DNA of 64,000 nt. Origin: Promicromonospora thailandica. Lineage in GTDB: Bacteria > Actinomycetota > Actinomycetes > Actinomycetales > Cellulomonadaceae. A program made the translations under genes and the position numbers. Numbering within the stretch: the first letter of the stretch is position 1; each line of letters starts with the position of its first letter. Below the pieces are notes generated by a model, which saw only the letters and a list, made by a program, of their open reading frames with translations, had not been told where the DNA came from and did not search any database. The DNA is taken from contig NZ_JAMTCS010000009.1 of NCBI RefSeq assembly GCF_024171955.1, positions 124,001 through 188,000 of the forward strand, in the 5' to 3' direction. This document shows positions 1 to 11,681 of this stretch, one piece after another.

Positions 1-1
1 G

Positions 2-748
2 CTCTCGGAGTTCGCGGTGGCGGAGGACGTGTTCACGCGCCTCTGGACGCCGGGCGCGCACCTGCGGCTCGTGGCGCCGTCCGAGGGCGACCCGCTGCTG
101 CTGGTGGACGGCGCGCCGTGGCGCCGCGGCCGTCCGGACCCGCGGGCCAACGCCCGCCGCTCGGTGTCCGAGGTCGTGTCCGGGCCGTGGGGTACGCACC
201 GCTACCGCGTGGCGGCCGACGGCTTCTGGCAGGTGCACCGCGCCGCGCCGGCCCTGCTGACGGGCGCCGTGCTCGACGCGACCGGCGCGACGGCGGGGGA
301 GCTCGCCGGGGCGACCGTGCTGGACCTGTACTCCGGAGCGGGGCTGTTCACGCTCCCGCTCGCGGACGCCGTCGGCCCGCAGGGGCGGGTGATCGCCGTC
401 GAGGGCGACGAGCGCGCCGTGAAGGACGCGCGCCGCAACGCGCACGCGTTCGACCAGGTGCGGCTCGAGGTGGGCGCCGTGGAGCAGGTGCTGGCCGGGG
501 ACGTCCCCGCGGCCGACGTCGTCGTGCTGGACCCGCCGCGCACGGGTGCCGGCCGCGCGGTGGTCGACGCGATCGCCGCGCGCGACCCGCGCCGGATCGT
601 GTACGTGGCCTGCGACCCGGCCGCCCTGGCGCGCGACGTGGGCTACCTCGCGGCGCACGGGTACACGTTGTCCGGCGTACGCGGGTTCGACCTCTTCCCG
701 CACACGCACCACGTCGAGGCCGTGGCCGTGCTGGACCGGCGGGGCTGA
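2..748 (+). CDS. RNA 5-methyluridine methyltransferase, TrmA/RlmD family (C-terminal part)
   Basis: This is the end of a class I SAM-dependent RNA methyltransferase that methylates C5 of a uridine in tRNA or 23S rRNA through a catalytic cysteine. The frame is open to the left edge, so the true start and N-terminal part lie outside the window; the GTG at 17 is only the first visible possible start. The SAM-binding motif DLYSGAGLFTLPLA, the DPPRTGAG motif, the catalytic-cysteine loop YVACDPAALARD and the family-typical end FDLFPHTHHVEAVAVL are all present. Family assignment is firm. Which uridine is modified cannot be told from this fragment. Confidence 0.9.
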   Translation, partial: LSEFAVAEDVFTRLWTPGAHLRLVAPSEGDPLLLVDGAPWRRGRPDPRANARRSVSEVVSGPWGTHRYRVAADGFWQVHRAAPALLTGAVLDATGATAGELAGATVLDLYSGAGLFTLPLADAVGPQGRVIAVEGDERAVKDARRNAHAFDQVRLEVGAVEQVLAGDVPAADVVVLDPPRTGAGRAVVDAIAARDPRRIVYVACDPAALARDVGYLAAHGYTLSGVRGFDLFPHTHHVEAVAVLDRRG

Positions 749-788
749 CGGGCAATATGGACAAAACACCCCCGTCGAGGCGCATAGG

Positions 789-1625
789 ATGCGGGTCGTG
801 CGGACAGGCATCGTGAAGCGGTGGGTGGTGGGCGGCGCGCTGGCCGTCGGGGTGGCGGCGGCGTTCGTGCTGGCCGTGGTGGTGGGCATGTTCCTCGGCG
901 GCGGCAGCTACGTCGCGGGCGACACGGCGGTGGCGGTGCCCACGGCGATGCCGGCCGCGGCGGTCTCGCCCACGCCCGGCTCCACGCCCGACCGGGTGGC
1001 CACGGGGGAGACGGCGCTGCCCACCCCGCTGCCGACCCCGACGGCGCCGCTGCCCCGGACCGGGGCCAAGCCGGCGATCGCCCTGTTCGTGGGCGACTCC
1101 TACACGGCCGGCCAGCGGGCCTCCACGCCGGACGCCCGGTGGAGCTCGCTCGTGGCCGGCACCATGCACTGGACCGAGCGCAACGTCGCCGACGGCGGCA
1201 CCGGGTTCGTGACCCGGTACCCGGGCCGCGGCCTGCTGTCCTACGCCGAGCAGCTGCGGTCCGTGAAGTACCCGAAGCGCATCGACGTGGTGGTGATCGC
1301 GGGCGGGCAGAACGACTTCGACGAGCTGCGCACCGAGCCGGGCACCGTGTTCAGGGCGGTCGACGAGACCTACGCGCTCGCCGCGCGGCGCTTCCCGGAC
1401 GCGCGGATTATCGCCGTCGGCCCCTCCACGCCCTGGGCGGTGGGGCTGGAGGCCCGTGCCCTGGACAGCGCGGTGCGGGCGGCGGCCGAGCGCTACGGCG
1501 CCACGTACGTGTCCCTCATCGACCCGAACGTGGTGCGCCGCGACCACCTCGACGCCGACGGGATCCACGTGACCGACGAGGGCTACGCCGCGATCGCGCG
1601 CCGGGTCGTCACGCAGATATCTTGA
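789..1625 (+). CDS. SGNH/GDSL-family hydrolase, membrane-anchored or secreted
   Basis: This is a 278-residue esterase-like protein. The N-terminus is short and basic and is followed by a hydrophobic segment (about residues 10-35), which reads as a signal anchor or signal peptide; a Pro/Thr/Ala-rich linker follows to about residue 95. The catalytic domain shows block I FVGDSYTAG (Ser104), block III GGQND, and block V DADGIHVTDEGY (Asp257, His260), so the Ser-Asp-His set of SGNH hydrolases is complete. The substrate is unknown. The start could be ATG 789 or GTG 798. The hexamer TAGGAT (785-790) lies 7 nt before the GTG, which would suit a leaderless transcript starting there. The stop codon lies inside the palindrome that precedes aconitase. 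Confidence 0.85.
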   Translation: MRVVRTGIVKRWVVGGALAVGVAAAFVLAVVVGMFLGGGSYVAGDTAVAVPTAMPAAAVSPTPGSTPDRVATGETALPTPLPTPTAPLPRTGAKPAIALFVGDSYTAGQRASTPDARWSSLVAGTMHWTERNVADGGTGFVTRYPGRGLLSYAEQLRSVKYPKRIDVVVIAGGQNDFDELRTEPGTVFRAVDETYALAARRFPDARIIAVGPSTPWAVGLEARALDSAVRAAAERYGATYVSLIDPNVVRRDHLDADGIHVTDEGYAAIARRVVTQIS

Positions 1626-1635
1626 CGTCAAGATA
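1618..1635. promoter_or_regulatory. 18-bp perfect palindrome upstream of aconitase (candidate MarR/TamR-type operator)
   Basis: The sequence TATCTTGACGTCAAGATA is a perfect palindrome 132 bp before the aconitase start. It overlaps the last codons of the preceding hydrolase. It contains TTGACG (1622-1627), which could serve as a -35 box, with a TATGCT-like -10 at 1643-1648, although the 15-bp spacing is short. TamR, a MarR/UrtR-family regulator of Streptomyces, is reported to control aconitase, and operators of that family are 18-bp palindromes; the link made here is inference. No regulator gene of this kind is next to it. Confidence 0.6.
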
Positions 1636-1767
1636 AATGCGTTATGCTGGGCGGAGCAGCCCGGCCTAGGCTGGGTGAAGCCCCCTGGAACCCCCGCGAC
1701 GGCTCCATCGCGCGACGACAGCGCCTCGTGAGAGCCGACGCACCGTCAGCCCCGCAAAGGAGCCAGA

Positions 1768-4527
<2,760 letters not shown>

Positions 4528-4535
4528 CCCGAAGT

Positions 4536-4612
4536 AGAACTGCAGCGAGATAGAACTGCCGCCCACCCCGGAAGGGTGGGCGGCAGCTCTCGTTCTATCT
4601 CGCTGCAGTTCT
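4536..4612. terminator. Composite two-part hairpin between convergent acnA and cupredoxin genes
   Basis: An inner perfect 13-bp stem (4556-4568 with 4574-4586, loop CGGAA) is enclosed by an outer perfect 20-bp stem (4536-4555 with 4593-4612). A 6-nt bulge, CTCTCG (4587-4592), lies on the right side. The word GAGATAGAACTGC occurs as tandem, partly broken copies on the left and as its reverse complement on the right. It sits between two convergent genes, so a bidirectional terminator is the simplest role. There is no T-run, as is common in high-GC actinobacteria. Confidence 0.75.
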
Positions 4613-4628
4613 ATCTCGGCGGGGTGGG

Positions 4629-6539
4629 TCAGCGGCCGACGTCGGACTGGCGGGCGGCCCGGATCAGCTTCGTGGCCTCCTGCGGCGTGATGAGGTCGAC
4701 GTCGTCGAGCTGGTCGGCGACCTGCGTCACGTGCAGGACGAAGGCGCTGTGGCTGATCCACGCCCCGTCCGCGTCGACCAGGTCGGCGATGGTGCAGCCG
4801 TTGCCCGTGTCGACGTTGGCGACCTTGCTGTCCTTGTTGCCGATGATGACCGTCGGGCGCTCGTCGGAGACGGGGCACGCGTCGATCGTGGACCGGGACA
4901 CCGAGAAGCGCAGCGTCCCGGTGCGGGTCACGTTCCCGGCGTTGTCCGTGGCCCGGTAGGCCAGCGCGTGCGCCCCCGGGTCGGTGACGTCGAACGGGCC
5001 GGTGTACTCCCGGAACGCGGTGTCGCCGAACGCGTACTCGACGAACGCCACCCCGGACTCGTCGTCCCGCGCGCTGATCGACACCGTCGCGACCTCGAGG
5101 TAGACCCCGTAGTCGTCCTGGTCGCCGTCGACCTGCGCCGACGCGATCGGCGGCGTGACGTCCGGCGGGTCCGCCCCGCCCACGACCACGACGTCCACCG
5201 AACCCGGCTCCGACGTGTTGCCCGCCGCGTCCGTGGCCCGGTACGTCAGCGTGTGCGAGCCGGTCACATCGACCAGCACGGGGTCGCCGTAGTCGGTCCA
5301 GCCCGCGCCGTCCAGGTCGTACTCGACGCTCGTCACCTCGGACGCCTCGTCCTCGGCCATCAGGTGCACGGTGGCCGAGCCGACGTACGCGCCGTCCCCG
5401 TCCTGCTCGCCCATGACGTGCGCCGTCACGGTCGGGGGAGTGGTGTCCTCCTGCGAGGGCTCCACCACGGTGAACGTCGCCGAACCCTCCTGCGAGACGT
5501 TGCCGGCGTTGTCCGTGGCCCGGTAGGTGACCGTGTGCTCGCCCGGTGCGTCGACCACCACGGGGTCCGTGTAGGCCGCGTACCCGGCGCCGTCCAGGTC
5601 GTACTCCACGCTCGCCACACCCGAGCCGGCGTCCAGCGCCGACAGGTTGACGGTCGCGGTGCCGACGTAGGCGCCGTCCTCGTCGAGATCGCCGGTCACC
5701 TCGGCCGTGACCGTGGGCGCCGTCGTGTCCTCGCCGTCGGCGGACACCACGGTGACCTCCACCGAGCCGGGCTCGGAGACGTTCCCCGCGTTGTCCGTGG
5801 CCCGGTGGGTCAGCGTGTACGTGCCCGGCTCGTCGAGCACGACCGGCTCGCCGTAGGGCACGTAGTCGCCGCCGTCCAGCGCGTACTCGACGGAGGCGAC
5901 GCCCGAGGCGTCGTCCTCGGCCGCCAGGCTCACGGTGGCCGACCCGATGTAGGCGCCGTCACCGTCCTGCTGCCCGGCGACCTGCGCCGTCACGACCGGG
6001 GCCGTGGTGTCCTCGCCCGGGCCGTCGGTGACCACGAGCTCGCCCACCATGGTGCCGTGCCCCGGGATGGCGCAGAAGTACCGGTACGTGCCCGGGGTCA
6101 GCTCGACCTCGGCCTCGTAGCGGCCCCCGTTGCTGTCCAGGGGGTTGGCGAGGATGTCCAGCGTGACGTCGTGGTTGTACCCCGGCGTGCTGGTGTCGAA
6201 CGTCAGCGTGTGGCTCATGGCGATGTTGTTGCCGGTCGCCGTGCTGTTCTCGAAGACGATCGTCGTCGGCCCCGCCGTCGCGGTGGCCGGCGCCGACGCG
6301 TACTGCGTCACGCTGGCGCTCGCCGTCCAGGTCAGCACCTGGCCGGCGACCTCGGCGGCGGCGCCGTCGGCCGCCGTCGCGGCCTCGGGCGCCTTCGGCG
6401 CGCTCCCGGCCGGGGGAGACCACGCGGTCACGCCCTCGTCCTTGGGCTCCACGGCCGCGGCTCCGGTCGAGGCCAGCGGCAGCGCCACGAGGGCACCGAC
6501 CGCCACCCCCGCCAGGAGGCGGGACAGCTTCTGTCTCAT
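4629..6539 (-). CDS. Secreted cupredoxin / Ig-repeat protein with C-terminal two-cysteine module
   Basis: This is a 636-residue exported protein. ATG 6539 is preferred over an in-frame start at 6578: it gives a clean signal peptide (MRQKLSRLLAGVAVGALVALP, ending near AAAVEP) and has AGGAGAGG just upstream. An N-terminal cupredoxin-like domain (about residues 50-175) ends in YFCAIPGHGTMVGEL; His110, Cys156, His161 and Met164 form a plausible type 1 copper site. Four Ig-like repeats of about 90 residues follow, most beginning DTTxPxVTA and containing YRATDNAGN. The C-terminus holds a module (Cys555, Cys582) also found in the neighbouring dehydrogenase. It is last in a minus-strand cluster with that dehydrogenase and a laccase. 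Copper binding and electron transfer are inferred. Confidence 0.85.
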   Translation of the reverse strand: MRQKLSRLLAGVAVGALVALPLASTGAAAVEPKDEGVTAWSPPAGSAPKAPEAATAADGAAAEVAGQVLTWTASASVTQYASAPATATAGPTTIVFENSTATGNNIAMSHTLTFDTSTPGYNHDVTLDILANPLDSNGGRYEAEVELTPGTYRYFCAIPGHGTMVGELVVTDGPGEDTTAPVVTAQVAGQQDGDGAYIGSATVSLAAEDDASGVASVEYALDGGDYVPYGEPVVLDEPGTYTLTHRATDNAGNVSEPGSVEVTVVSADGEDTTAPTVTAEVTGDLDEDGAYVGTATVNLSALDAGSGVASVEYDLDGAGYAAYTDPVVVDAPGEHTVTYRATDNAGNVSQEGSATFTVVEPSQEDTTPPTVTAHVMGEQDGDGAYVGSATVHLMAEDEASEVTSVEYDLDGAGWTDYGDPVLVDVTGSHTLTYRATDAAGNTSEPGSVDVVVVGGADPPDVTPPIASAQVDGDQDDYGVYLEVATVSISARDDESGVAFVEYAFGDTAFREYTGPFDVTDPGAHALAYRATDNAGNVTRTGTLRFSVSRSTIDACPVSDERPTVIIGNKDSKVANVDTGNGCTIADLVDADGAWISHSAFVLHVTQVADQLDDVDLITPQEATKLIRAARQSDVGR

Positions 6540-6574
6540 GGGCCTACCTCTCCTGTTCGTCTCCGCCCGCGTGC

Positions 6575-9500
6575 TCACAGGTCACGCACCCGGATGTTGC
6601 GGAACTCCATGGCGTCCGCGTCGCTGTGGTTCTGCAGGCCGATGTACCCCTCGAGGAACTGCCGCAGGTCCGTGGGCGGGTCGCCCGCACGCGAGGACTC
6701 CTTGCCCGGCGAGTTCTCGAACTCGTTGATGACCTCGCCGTTGCGGATGATCGTGTACTGCTGGCCGACCACCTGGATCTCGTAGTCGTTCCACTCGCCC
6801 TTGGGGGTCACCCCGGCCTGGTCGAGGGTGTTCGGGTCGAAGTTGTACACCGAGCCCGTCTTCTGCGGCTCTCCGGTGGCCCCGTCGTAGATCTGGATCT
6901 CGTGGCCGCAGTAGATCGCCACCCAGGCCTCGTCGTCGGTGCCCTGCCCGCACTCGGGCTGCTCGTCACGCGGCAGCCGCGGGTCCGGGAACCGGGTGAA
7001 CACGCCGCTGTTGGCGCTGCGCCCCTCCGGTGCGGTGTCCTTGAACTGGAGCTTGAGCGAGAAGTCGCCCAGCTCCTCGCCCGGGTACCAGAGCATGCCC
7101 AGGCCGCCCGTGGCCAGGATGGAGCCGTCCGGCTTCAGGTCGAACTTGCCGCCCGGGGCCTGCCGCCAGCCGGCCAGCGACTCGGCCGTGCCGTCGAACA
7201 GCCACCGGTAGCCGGTGGGGGCGTTCTCCCCGCCGATGCCGGACTCCTGCGCGGCGGCCACCAGGGCCTTGCGCTCCTTCTTGGTCACGACCTTGTCCGC
7301 GAGGAGCTGGTCGGCCACCGCGGTCACGTGGTTCACGAACCGGCCGTTGGTGTCCCACTCGGCCTCGTCCCGGACCAGGTCGTTGATGGTGCAGCCGCCC
7401 AGGTCGTCGTTGGCGACCGTGCTGTCCACCTCGCCGACGTGCACCGTGGCCCGGTCGTCCGGGATGGTGCACTCGGTGGTGACCGGCACGTCGACCGTGG
7501 TGGTCTCGCCGTCGGCGTAGGTCACCGTCAGCGTCGCCTCGTAGCTGCCCACGCGGGCGTAGGTGTGCCGCGGGTTCGCCTCGGTCGAGGTGCTGCCGTC
7601 GCCGAAGTCCCAGGCGTAGGAGACGCCGCCAGACGGGCTGCCCGTGAAGGCGACCGTCAGCGGGTCGCTCTGCACGCTGGCGCCGGACCCGGCCGGGACC
7701 GGCGTGGCCGGGCCGCCCGTGTAGCTGATCCGGACCAGCTTCTGCCGGTTGGTCAGGGAGAAGAAGCCCCCGCCGTAGTCCAGCAGGTAGAGCGCCCCGT
7801 CCGGACCGAACTTGGCGTCCATCCACTGCTCGACGGCGGCGTTCCCGTTGCCGCCGCGGACGATCTGGCGCAGGTCCTCGGCGAAGACCGGGGGACCGGC
7901 CTCGTCGACGGTGTCCGGGTTCACCGTGACGGCGATCCGGTTGTTCGCGTTCGACTGGTCACCGATGAACCACTTGTCGTCCCAGTACTCCGGCCACGCC
8001 ACACCGCTGTCGGTGTCGACCTGCGACCGGTGGTAGGTCGGGCCGTCCATGATGGCCTGGCCGCCGCCCCGCAGGTACGGCTGCGTGTACGTGGCCTCCT
8101 CGTCGACGTACGACGGGATGCCGTCCTCGCCGATCGGGAAGACCGGGCCGCCGCCGCTGGGCGAGTACCAGATCATGTTGTCCCGCACCGGCGGGAGGTC
8201 CACCAGGCCGGTGTTGCGCGGCGAGGTGTTCTTCAGGTTGTCGCAGTCGTACCAGCCGGTCAGGACGCTCGCGTCCTCGTTGCTCCGGTCACGGTACGGC
8301 TGCCCGTCGCCCATGCAGTACGGCCAGCCCTGGTTGCCCGCCGACGTGATGATCGTGGCGGTCTCGTACTTGGCCGGGCCGAGCTCCGGGTTCGGCAGGC
8401 TCGCGTCGGGCCCCACCCAGGCGGCCGTCAGCCAGTCGTTCTCCTTGTCGTAGGCCAGGCGCGAGATGTTGCGCACGCCCATGACGTAGATCTCCGGCCG
8501 CGTCTTGTCCGCCGGGTACTCGCCCTCGGGGAAGAGGTTGCCCTCCGGGATCGTGTACGTGCCGTCCGGCTCCGGGTGGATCCGCAGGATCTTGCCGTTC
8601 AGGTCGTTCGTGTTGCCCGCCGTGCGGCGCGCGTCCTGGAACGAGATGCCCGCGAACTCCTGCGTCCAGTTGTTGCCCGAGTAGCCGTCCGAGCCGCCCG
8701 ACGAGTTGCTGTCACCGGAGCCGATGTACAGGTTCCCGTCGTTGTCGAAGTCCATGCCGCCGCCCGCGTGGCAGCAGCTGTGGATCTGCGTGTCCCAGTG
8801 CAGCAGGTCCACGCGCGTGGCCTGGTCGATGGTGTTCGCCTCGGCGTCGTACGTGAACCGCGAGACGGTCCGCTGACCCACGCGCCGCTCCACGTCGATC
8901 GACTCGTGCGGCATCCAGTAGAGGTAGACCCACTGGTTCTCCTCGAAGTTCGGGTCCAGCGTGATGCCCAGCAGACCCTCCTCGTTCTTGACCAGCTCGC
9001 TGCCGCTGCCGCGGTTGCCCATCACGTCGAGGGTGGTGAGCAGCGTCGTCGACTCCGACTCCGGGTCCCAGCGGTGCACCGTGCCGCAGCCCAGGCCCAC
9101 GTCCGGGTCCTCCCACGGCACGACCGGCCCGGACGGGCACGCGGCCTTGCCGATGTAGAAGACGCCGCCGTCGGGCGCCACCGTCAGGCCGTGCGGCTCA
9201 CCGATCTGGTCCAGCTGGCCCGAGGCGTTCTGCGCCGTCAGGCGCTCGGCCTCGTAGTTCGCCGCGATGGTCGCCTGGCAGTCGCCGCGCACCATGCCCG
9301 TGGACCACAGCAGACCGCCCAGCAGGTGCGCGCGGAAGTCCTCCTCGGCGTAGCTCGCCGTCGTGCCGCCCATGCCCGTGTAGAACGACCGGCCGCCGTC
9401 GTAGTCGCGGCACCACGAGATCGGGTGGAAGGCGCCGTTCGCGCCCTTGCCCGGGTCGTAGTCCCACTCCTGCACCTGCGCGACGGTGTGCACGTCGCCG

Positions 9501-10567
9501 ATCGGGTTCGGCGACCAGTTCAGCCACCGGTCCGAGCGGGTCCAGTTCAGCGGCAGCCCCTCGTTGGCGGGGTGGTCGCGGTCGACGACGTTCACCGTCG
9601 CCTCCTGCACCGGCACCACCGGGTCGGGCTCCTCCTCGGCGGACGCGTCGAACAGCTCGATCTCGGCGAGCTGCGTCAGGTCGTCGCCCGCGTTCGCCGT
9701 GATGTCGAGCCGGTAGTGCTGGTAGGCCGTCTCGTTCTCGAACCGGTAGTCCATCGGCGTGAACCGGTCGGGGAACTCCTGACCCTCCTGCGCGTCCAGG
9801 TCGGTCCACGTCTCGCCGTCGGTCGAGCCCTGCAGCGTCCAGGCCTGCGGGTCGCGGCCGGCGAAGTCGTTGGCCGACGTCAGCGCGTAGCGCGTGGCCA
9901 CGGCGGGCTCCGCCAGCTCCAGGTCGATGACCGCCGTCGGCTCGAACGCGAGCCACTTGGTGTTGGTGTCGCCGTCGATCAGGTTCGGGGCGTCCTCGTT
10001 CGGCGGGTTCTCGGCGCTCGCGGTGACGCTCGCGACCTCCAGCGGGTCCGGCAGGTTGCCGGCCGGCCGGGTGCCGATCAGCCCGGTGAACCACTGCGAA
10101 CGGTCCTGGGCGCGCGCGGCGTCGCGCACGCCGAGGAAGCCGCCGCCACCTTGGACGTACCCCTTGAGCGCGTCCTCCTGGGCCGTGCTCAGCTCGACGC
10201 CCTCGGCGGAGAGGAAGACCACGCCGCGGTAGTCCGCGAGGTTCTTCGCGGTGAAGACCTTCGGGTCGCTCGCCGTGTGCACGGTGAACCCGTTCTGGGC
10301 GCCGAGCTCACGGAAGGTCTTGACGGCGGTCGTGACCGGGTCCTTCTGCTGTGCCGGTGCCCCGTAGAACACCAGCACCGTGACGTCCGCGGCGTCCTGC
10401 GCGGCCGCCACCGGGGCGGTGTCCGCGACCGCGGTGCGCTGCGCCTGGGCGGGCACCGTCGCCATGCTGACGACGAGCGCCGCTCCGGCGAGCGCGGCGA
10501 ACGCGCCCCGTACCGTTCTGCGCGAGGCGGCCGCCCCGCGTGTCCTGCGTCGTAATGTCCGTTCCAT
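6575..10567 (-). CDS. Secreted multidomain ThuA / discoidin-like / PQQ-type sugar dehydrogenase / PKD / DUF1080 protein
   Basis: This is a 1330-residue exported protein. ATG 10567 is preferred to the GTG just before it; AAGGGAG lies upstream. Order: signal peptide (1-42); first half of a ThuA-like glutamine-amidotransferase fold (about 62-170); a discoidin-like insert (about 178-309, with NLIDGDTNTKWLA); the rest of ThuA (about 321-427); a soluble glucose/sorbosone dehydrogenase-type beta-propeller (about 440-920, with EPHGLTVAPDGG and HSCCHAGGGMDFDNDGN); a PKD domain (YAWDFGDGS); a two-cysteine module (Cys1033, Cys1059); and a DUF1080 (3-keto-disaccharide hydrolase-like) lectin-fold domain (1117-1330). 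It probably binds and oxidises sugars outside the cell using PQQ; substrate and cofactor are inferred. The spacing to laccase (31 bp) suggests an operon. Confidence 0.88.
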   Translation of the reverse strand: MERTLRRRTRGAAASRRTVRGAFAALAGAALVVSMATVPAQAQRTAVADTAPVAAAQDAADVTVLVFYGAPAQQKDPVTTAVKTFRELGAQNGFTVHTASDPKVFTAKNLADYRGVVFLSAEGVELSTAQEDALKGYVQGGGGFLGVRDAARAQDRSQWFTGLIGTRPAGNLPDPLEVASVTASAENPPNEDAPNLIDGDTNTKWLAFEPTAVIDLELAEPAVATRYALTSANDFAGRDPQAWTLQGSTDGETWTDLDAQEGQEFPDRFTPMDYRFENETAYQHYRLDITANAGDDLTQLAEIELFDASAEEEPDPVVPVQEATVNVVDRDHPANEGLPLNWTRSDRWLNWSPNPIGDVHTVAQVQEWDYDPGKGANGAFHPISWCRDYDGGRSFYTGMGGTTASYAEEDFRAHLLGGLLWSTGMVRGDCQATIAANYEAERLTAQNASGQLDQIGEPHGLTVAPDGGVFYIGKAACPSGPVVPWEDPDVGLGCGTVHRWDPESESTTLLTTLDVMGNRGSGSELVKNEEGLLGITLDPNFEENQWVYLYWMPHESIDVERRVGQRTVSRFTYDAEANTIDQATRVDLLHWDTQIHSCCHAGGGMDFDNDGNLYIGSGDSNSSGGSDGYSGNNWTQEFAGISFQDARRTAGNTNDLNGKILRIHPEPDGTYTIPEGNLFPEGEYPADKTRPEIYVMGVRNISRLAYDKENDWLTAAWVGPDASLPNPELGPAKYETATIITSAGNQGWPYCMGDGQPYRDRSNEDASVLTGWYDCDNLKNTSPRNTGLVDLPPVRDNMIWYSPSGGGPVFPIGEDGIPSYVDEEATYTQPYLRGGGQAIMDGPTYHRSQVDTDSGVAWPEYWDDKWFIGDQSNANNRIAVTVNPDTVDEAGPPVFAEDLRQIVRGGNGNAAVEQWMDAKFGPDGALYLLDYGGGFFSLTNRQKLVRISYTGGPATPVPAGSGASVQSDPLTVAFTGSPSGGVSYAWDFGDGSTSTEANPRHTYARVGSYEATLTVTYADGETTTVDVPVTTECTIPDDRATVHVGEVDSTVANDDLGGCTINDLVRDEAEWDTNGRFVNHVTAVADQLLADKVVTKKERKALVAAAQESGIGGENAPTGYRWLFDGTAESLAGWRQAPGGKFDLKPDGSILATGGLGMLWYPGEELGDFSLKLQFKDTAPEGRSANSGVFTRFPDPRLPRDEQPECGQGTDDEAWVAIYCGHEIQIYDGATGEPQKTGSVYNFDPNTLDQAGVTPKGEWNDYEIQVVGQQYTIIRNGEVINEFENSPGKESSRAGDPPTDLRQFLEGYIGLQNHSDADAMEFRNIRVRDL

Positions 10568-10598
10568 CACTGCTCCCTTGCGCGTGAGTGCGTGCTGG

Positions 10599-11681
10599 TC
10601 AGTGGCCGGAGTGGCCCGAGGCCTCGGCGTCCGTGCCTGCCTTCGTGTCCGCCTTCGTGTCCGACGCCGCGGCGTGGCTCCCGTGGTCGTGGAACCGGTC
10701 GATGGCGTCCTGCGCGCCCTCGGGCATGGAGCCGTCGGCGTTGCGCACCAGGAAGATGCCCGCCATGCCGCCGTCCGAGTGGAACTGGACGTGGCAGTGG
10801 TACATCCAGGCGCCCGCGCCCACCCGCTGCCCGGCCTTGACCTGGAAGCCGAACGAGTCGCCGGGGTTGAGGTCGCGGGTGTCGATCACCTGGCTGGGGT
10901 CGTCGGGCCCGGTGAGGTACCCGGTCCGGTTGTTGGCCCAGCGGTGGGCGTGCAGGTGGAACGTGTGGAACTGGTCCCCGTGCCCGATGGCGAGGAACTC
11001 CACCGTCTCGCCCAGGTTCGCCTCGAACATCGGGGTGTCCGGCGCCGACCTGTTGTTGATCGTCATGTCGTTGAACACGACCGTGTAGGTGCGGTCCGGC
11101 AGCACGTCGCCCTTGCGGCGCACGATCAGGCCGCCGTACAGGCCCGCGCGCAGGCCCGCCGTGCCGTGCTCGCCGTCCATCGCGTGGTCGTGGTACTGCC
11201 AGTAGCCGGCGCTGCCCGGCACCCAGTGGCCGTCGTCGAGCTGGGTCTGCACGTGGCTGCGCCAGGTGTACGTGCGCGTCTCGCCGGGCTCGTTGAAGGA
11301 CGCGTTGAACGGGCTGCCGTCGGAGTCGGTCGAGTAGTCCACGCCGTGCGGGTGGATGGACAGGCGCTTGTCGGTGTTGTTCACCAGCTCGATCTGGAGG
11401 GTGTCGCCCTCCCACATCTCCAGCAGCGGTCCGGGGATCGTGGCCTTGCCCGGGGCCAGGCCGTATCCGTACTGCCCGCCGGACAGCTTCTCCGCGTAGA
11501 TGGTGATGTGCCGGGTGGTGCCCAGCGTGGTGATCGGCCCGGGTCCGGCCGCGACCGCGCTGTCGGCGCCGAGCGCGAGGGCTGCCGTCGGGGCCATCAG
11601 GCCGGCGAGCGTCCCGGTGAGGACCGTACGGCGGGACACGCCGCCCCGCATGGTTCGGGTGTCAGAGCTGTTCTCAGGCAT
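10599..11681 (-). CDS. Two-domain multicopper oxidase (small laccase type), Tat-exported
   Basis: This is a 360-residue laccase-like oxidase that couples oxidation of phenols or other donors to reduction of O2 to water. A twin-arginine signal (VSRRTVLTG, residues 15-23) directs export of a folded copper protein. Copper motifs are complete: HPH (110-112), HDH (164-166), HTFHLH (239-244) and [12 protein letters not shown] (295-306). Length and the HCHVQxHSDxGM signature match the Streptomyces two-domain small laccases, which act as trimers. The C-terminus is rich in His and Asp. The start is ATG with GGAG just upstream. It is the first gene of the three-gene secreted redox cluster. Confidence 0.92.
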   Translation of the reverse strand: MPENSSDTRTMRGGVSRRTVLTGTLAGLMAPTAALALGADSAVAAGPGPITTLGTTRHITIYAEKLSGGQYGYGLAPGKATIPGPLLEMWEGDTLQIELVNNTDKRLSIHPHGVDYSTDSDGSPFNASFNEPGETRTYTWRSHVQTQLDDGHWVPGSAGYWQYHDHAMDGEHGTAGLRAGLYGGLIVRRKGDVLPDRTYTVVFNDMTINNRSAPDTPMFEANLGETVEFLAIGHGDQFHTFHLHAHRWANNRTGYLTGPDDPSQVIDTRDLNPGDSFGFQVKAGQRVGAGAWMYHCHVQFHSDGGMAGIFLVRNADGSMPEGAQDAIDRFHDHGSHAAASDTKADTKAGTDAEASGHSGH

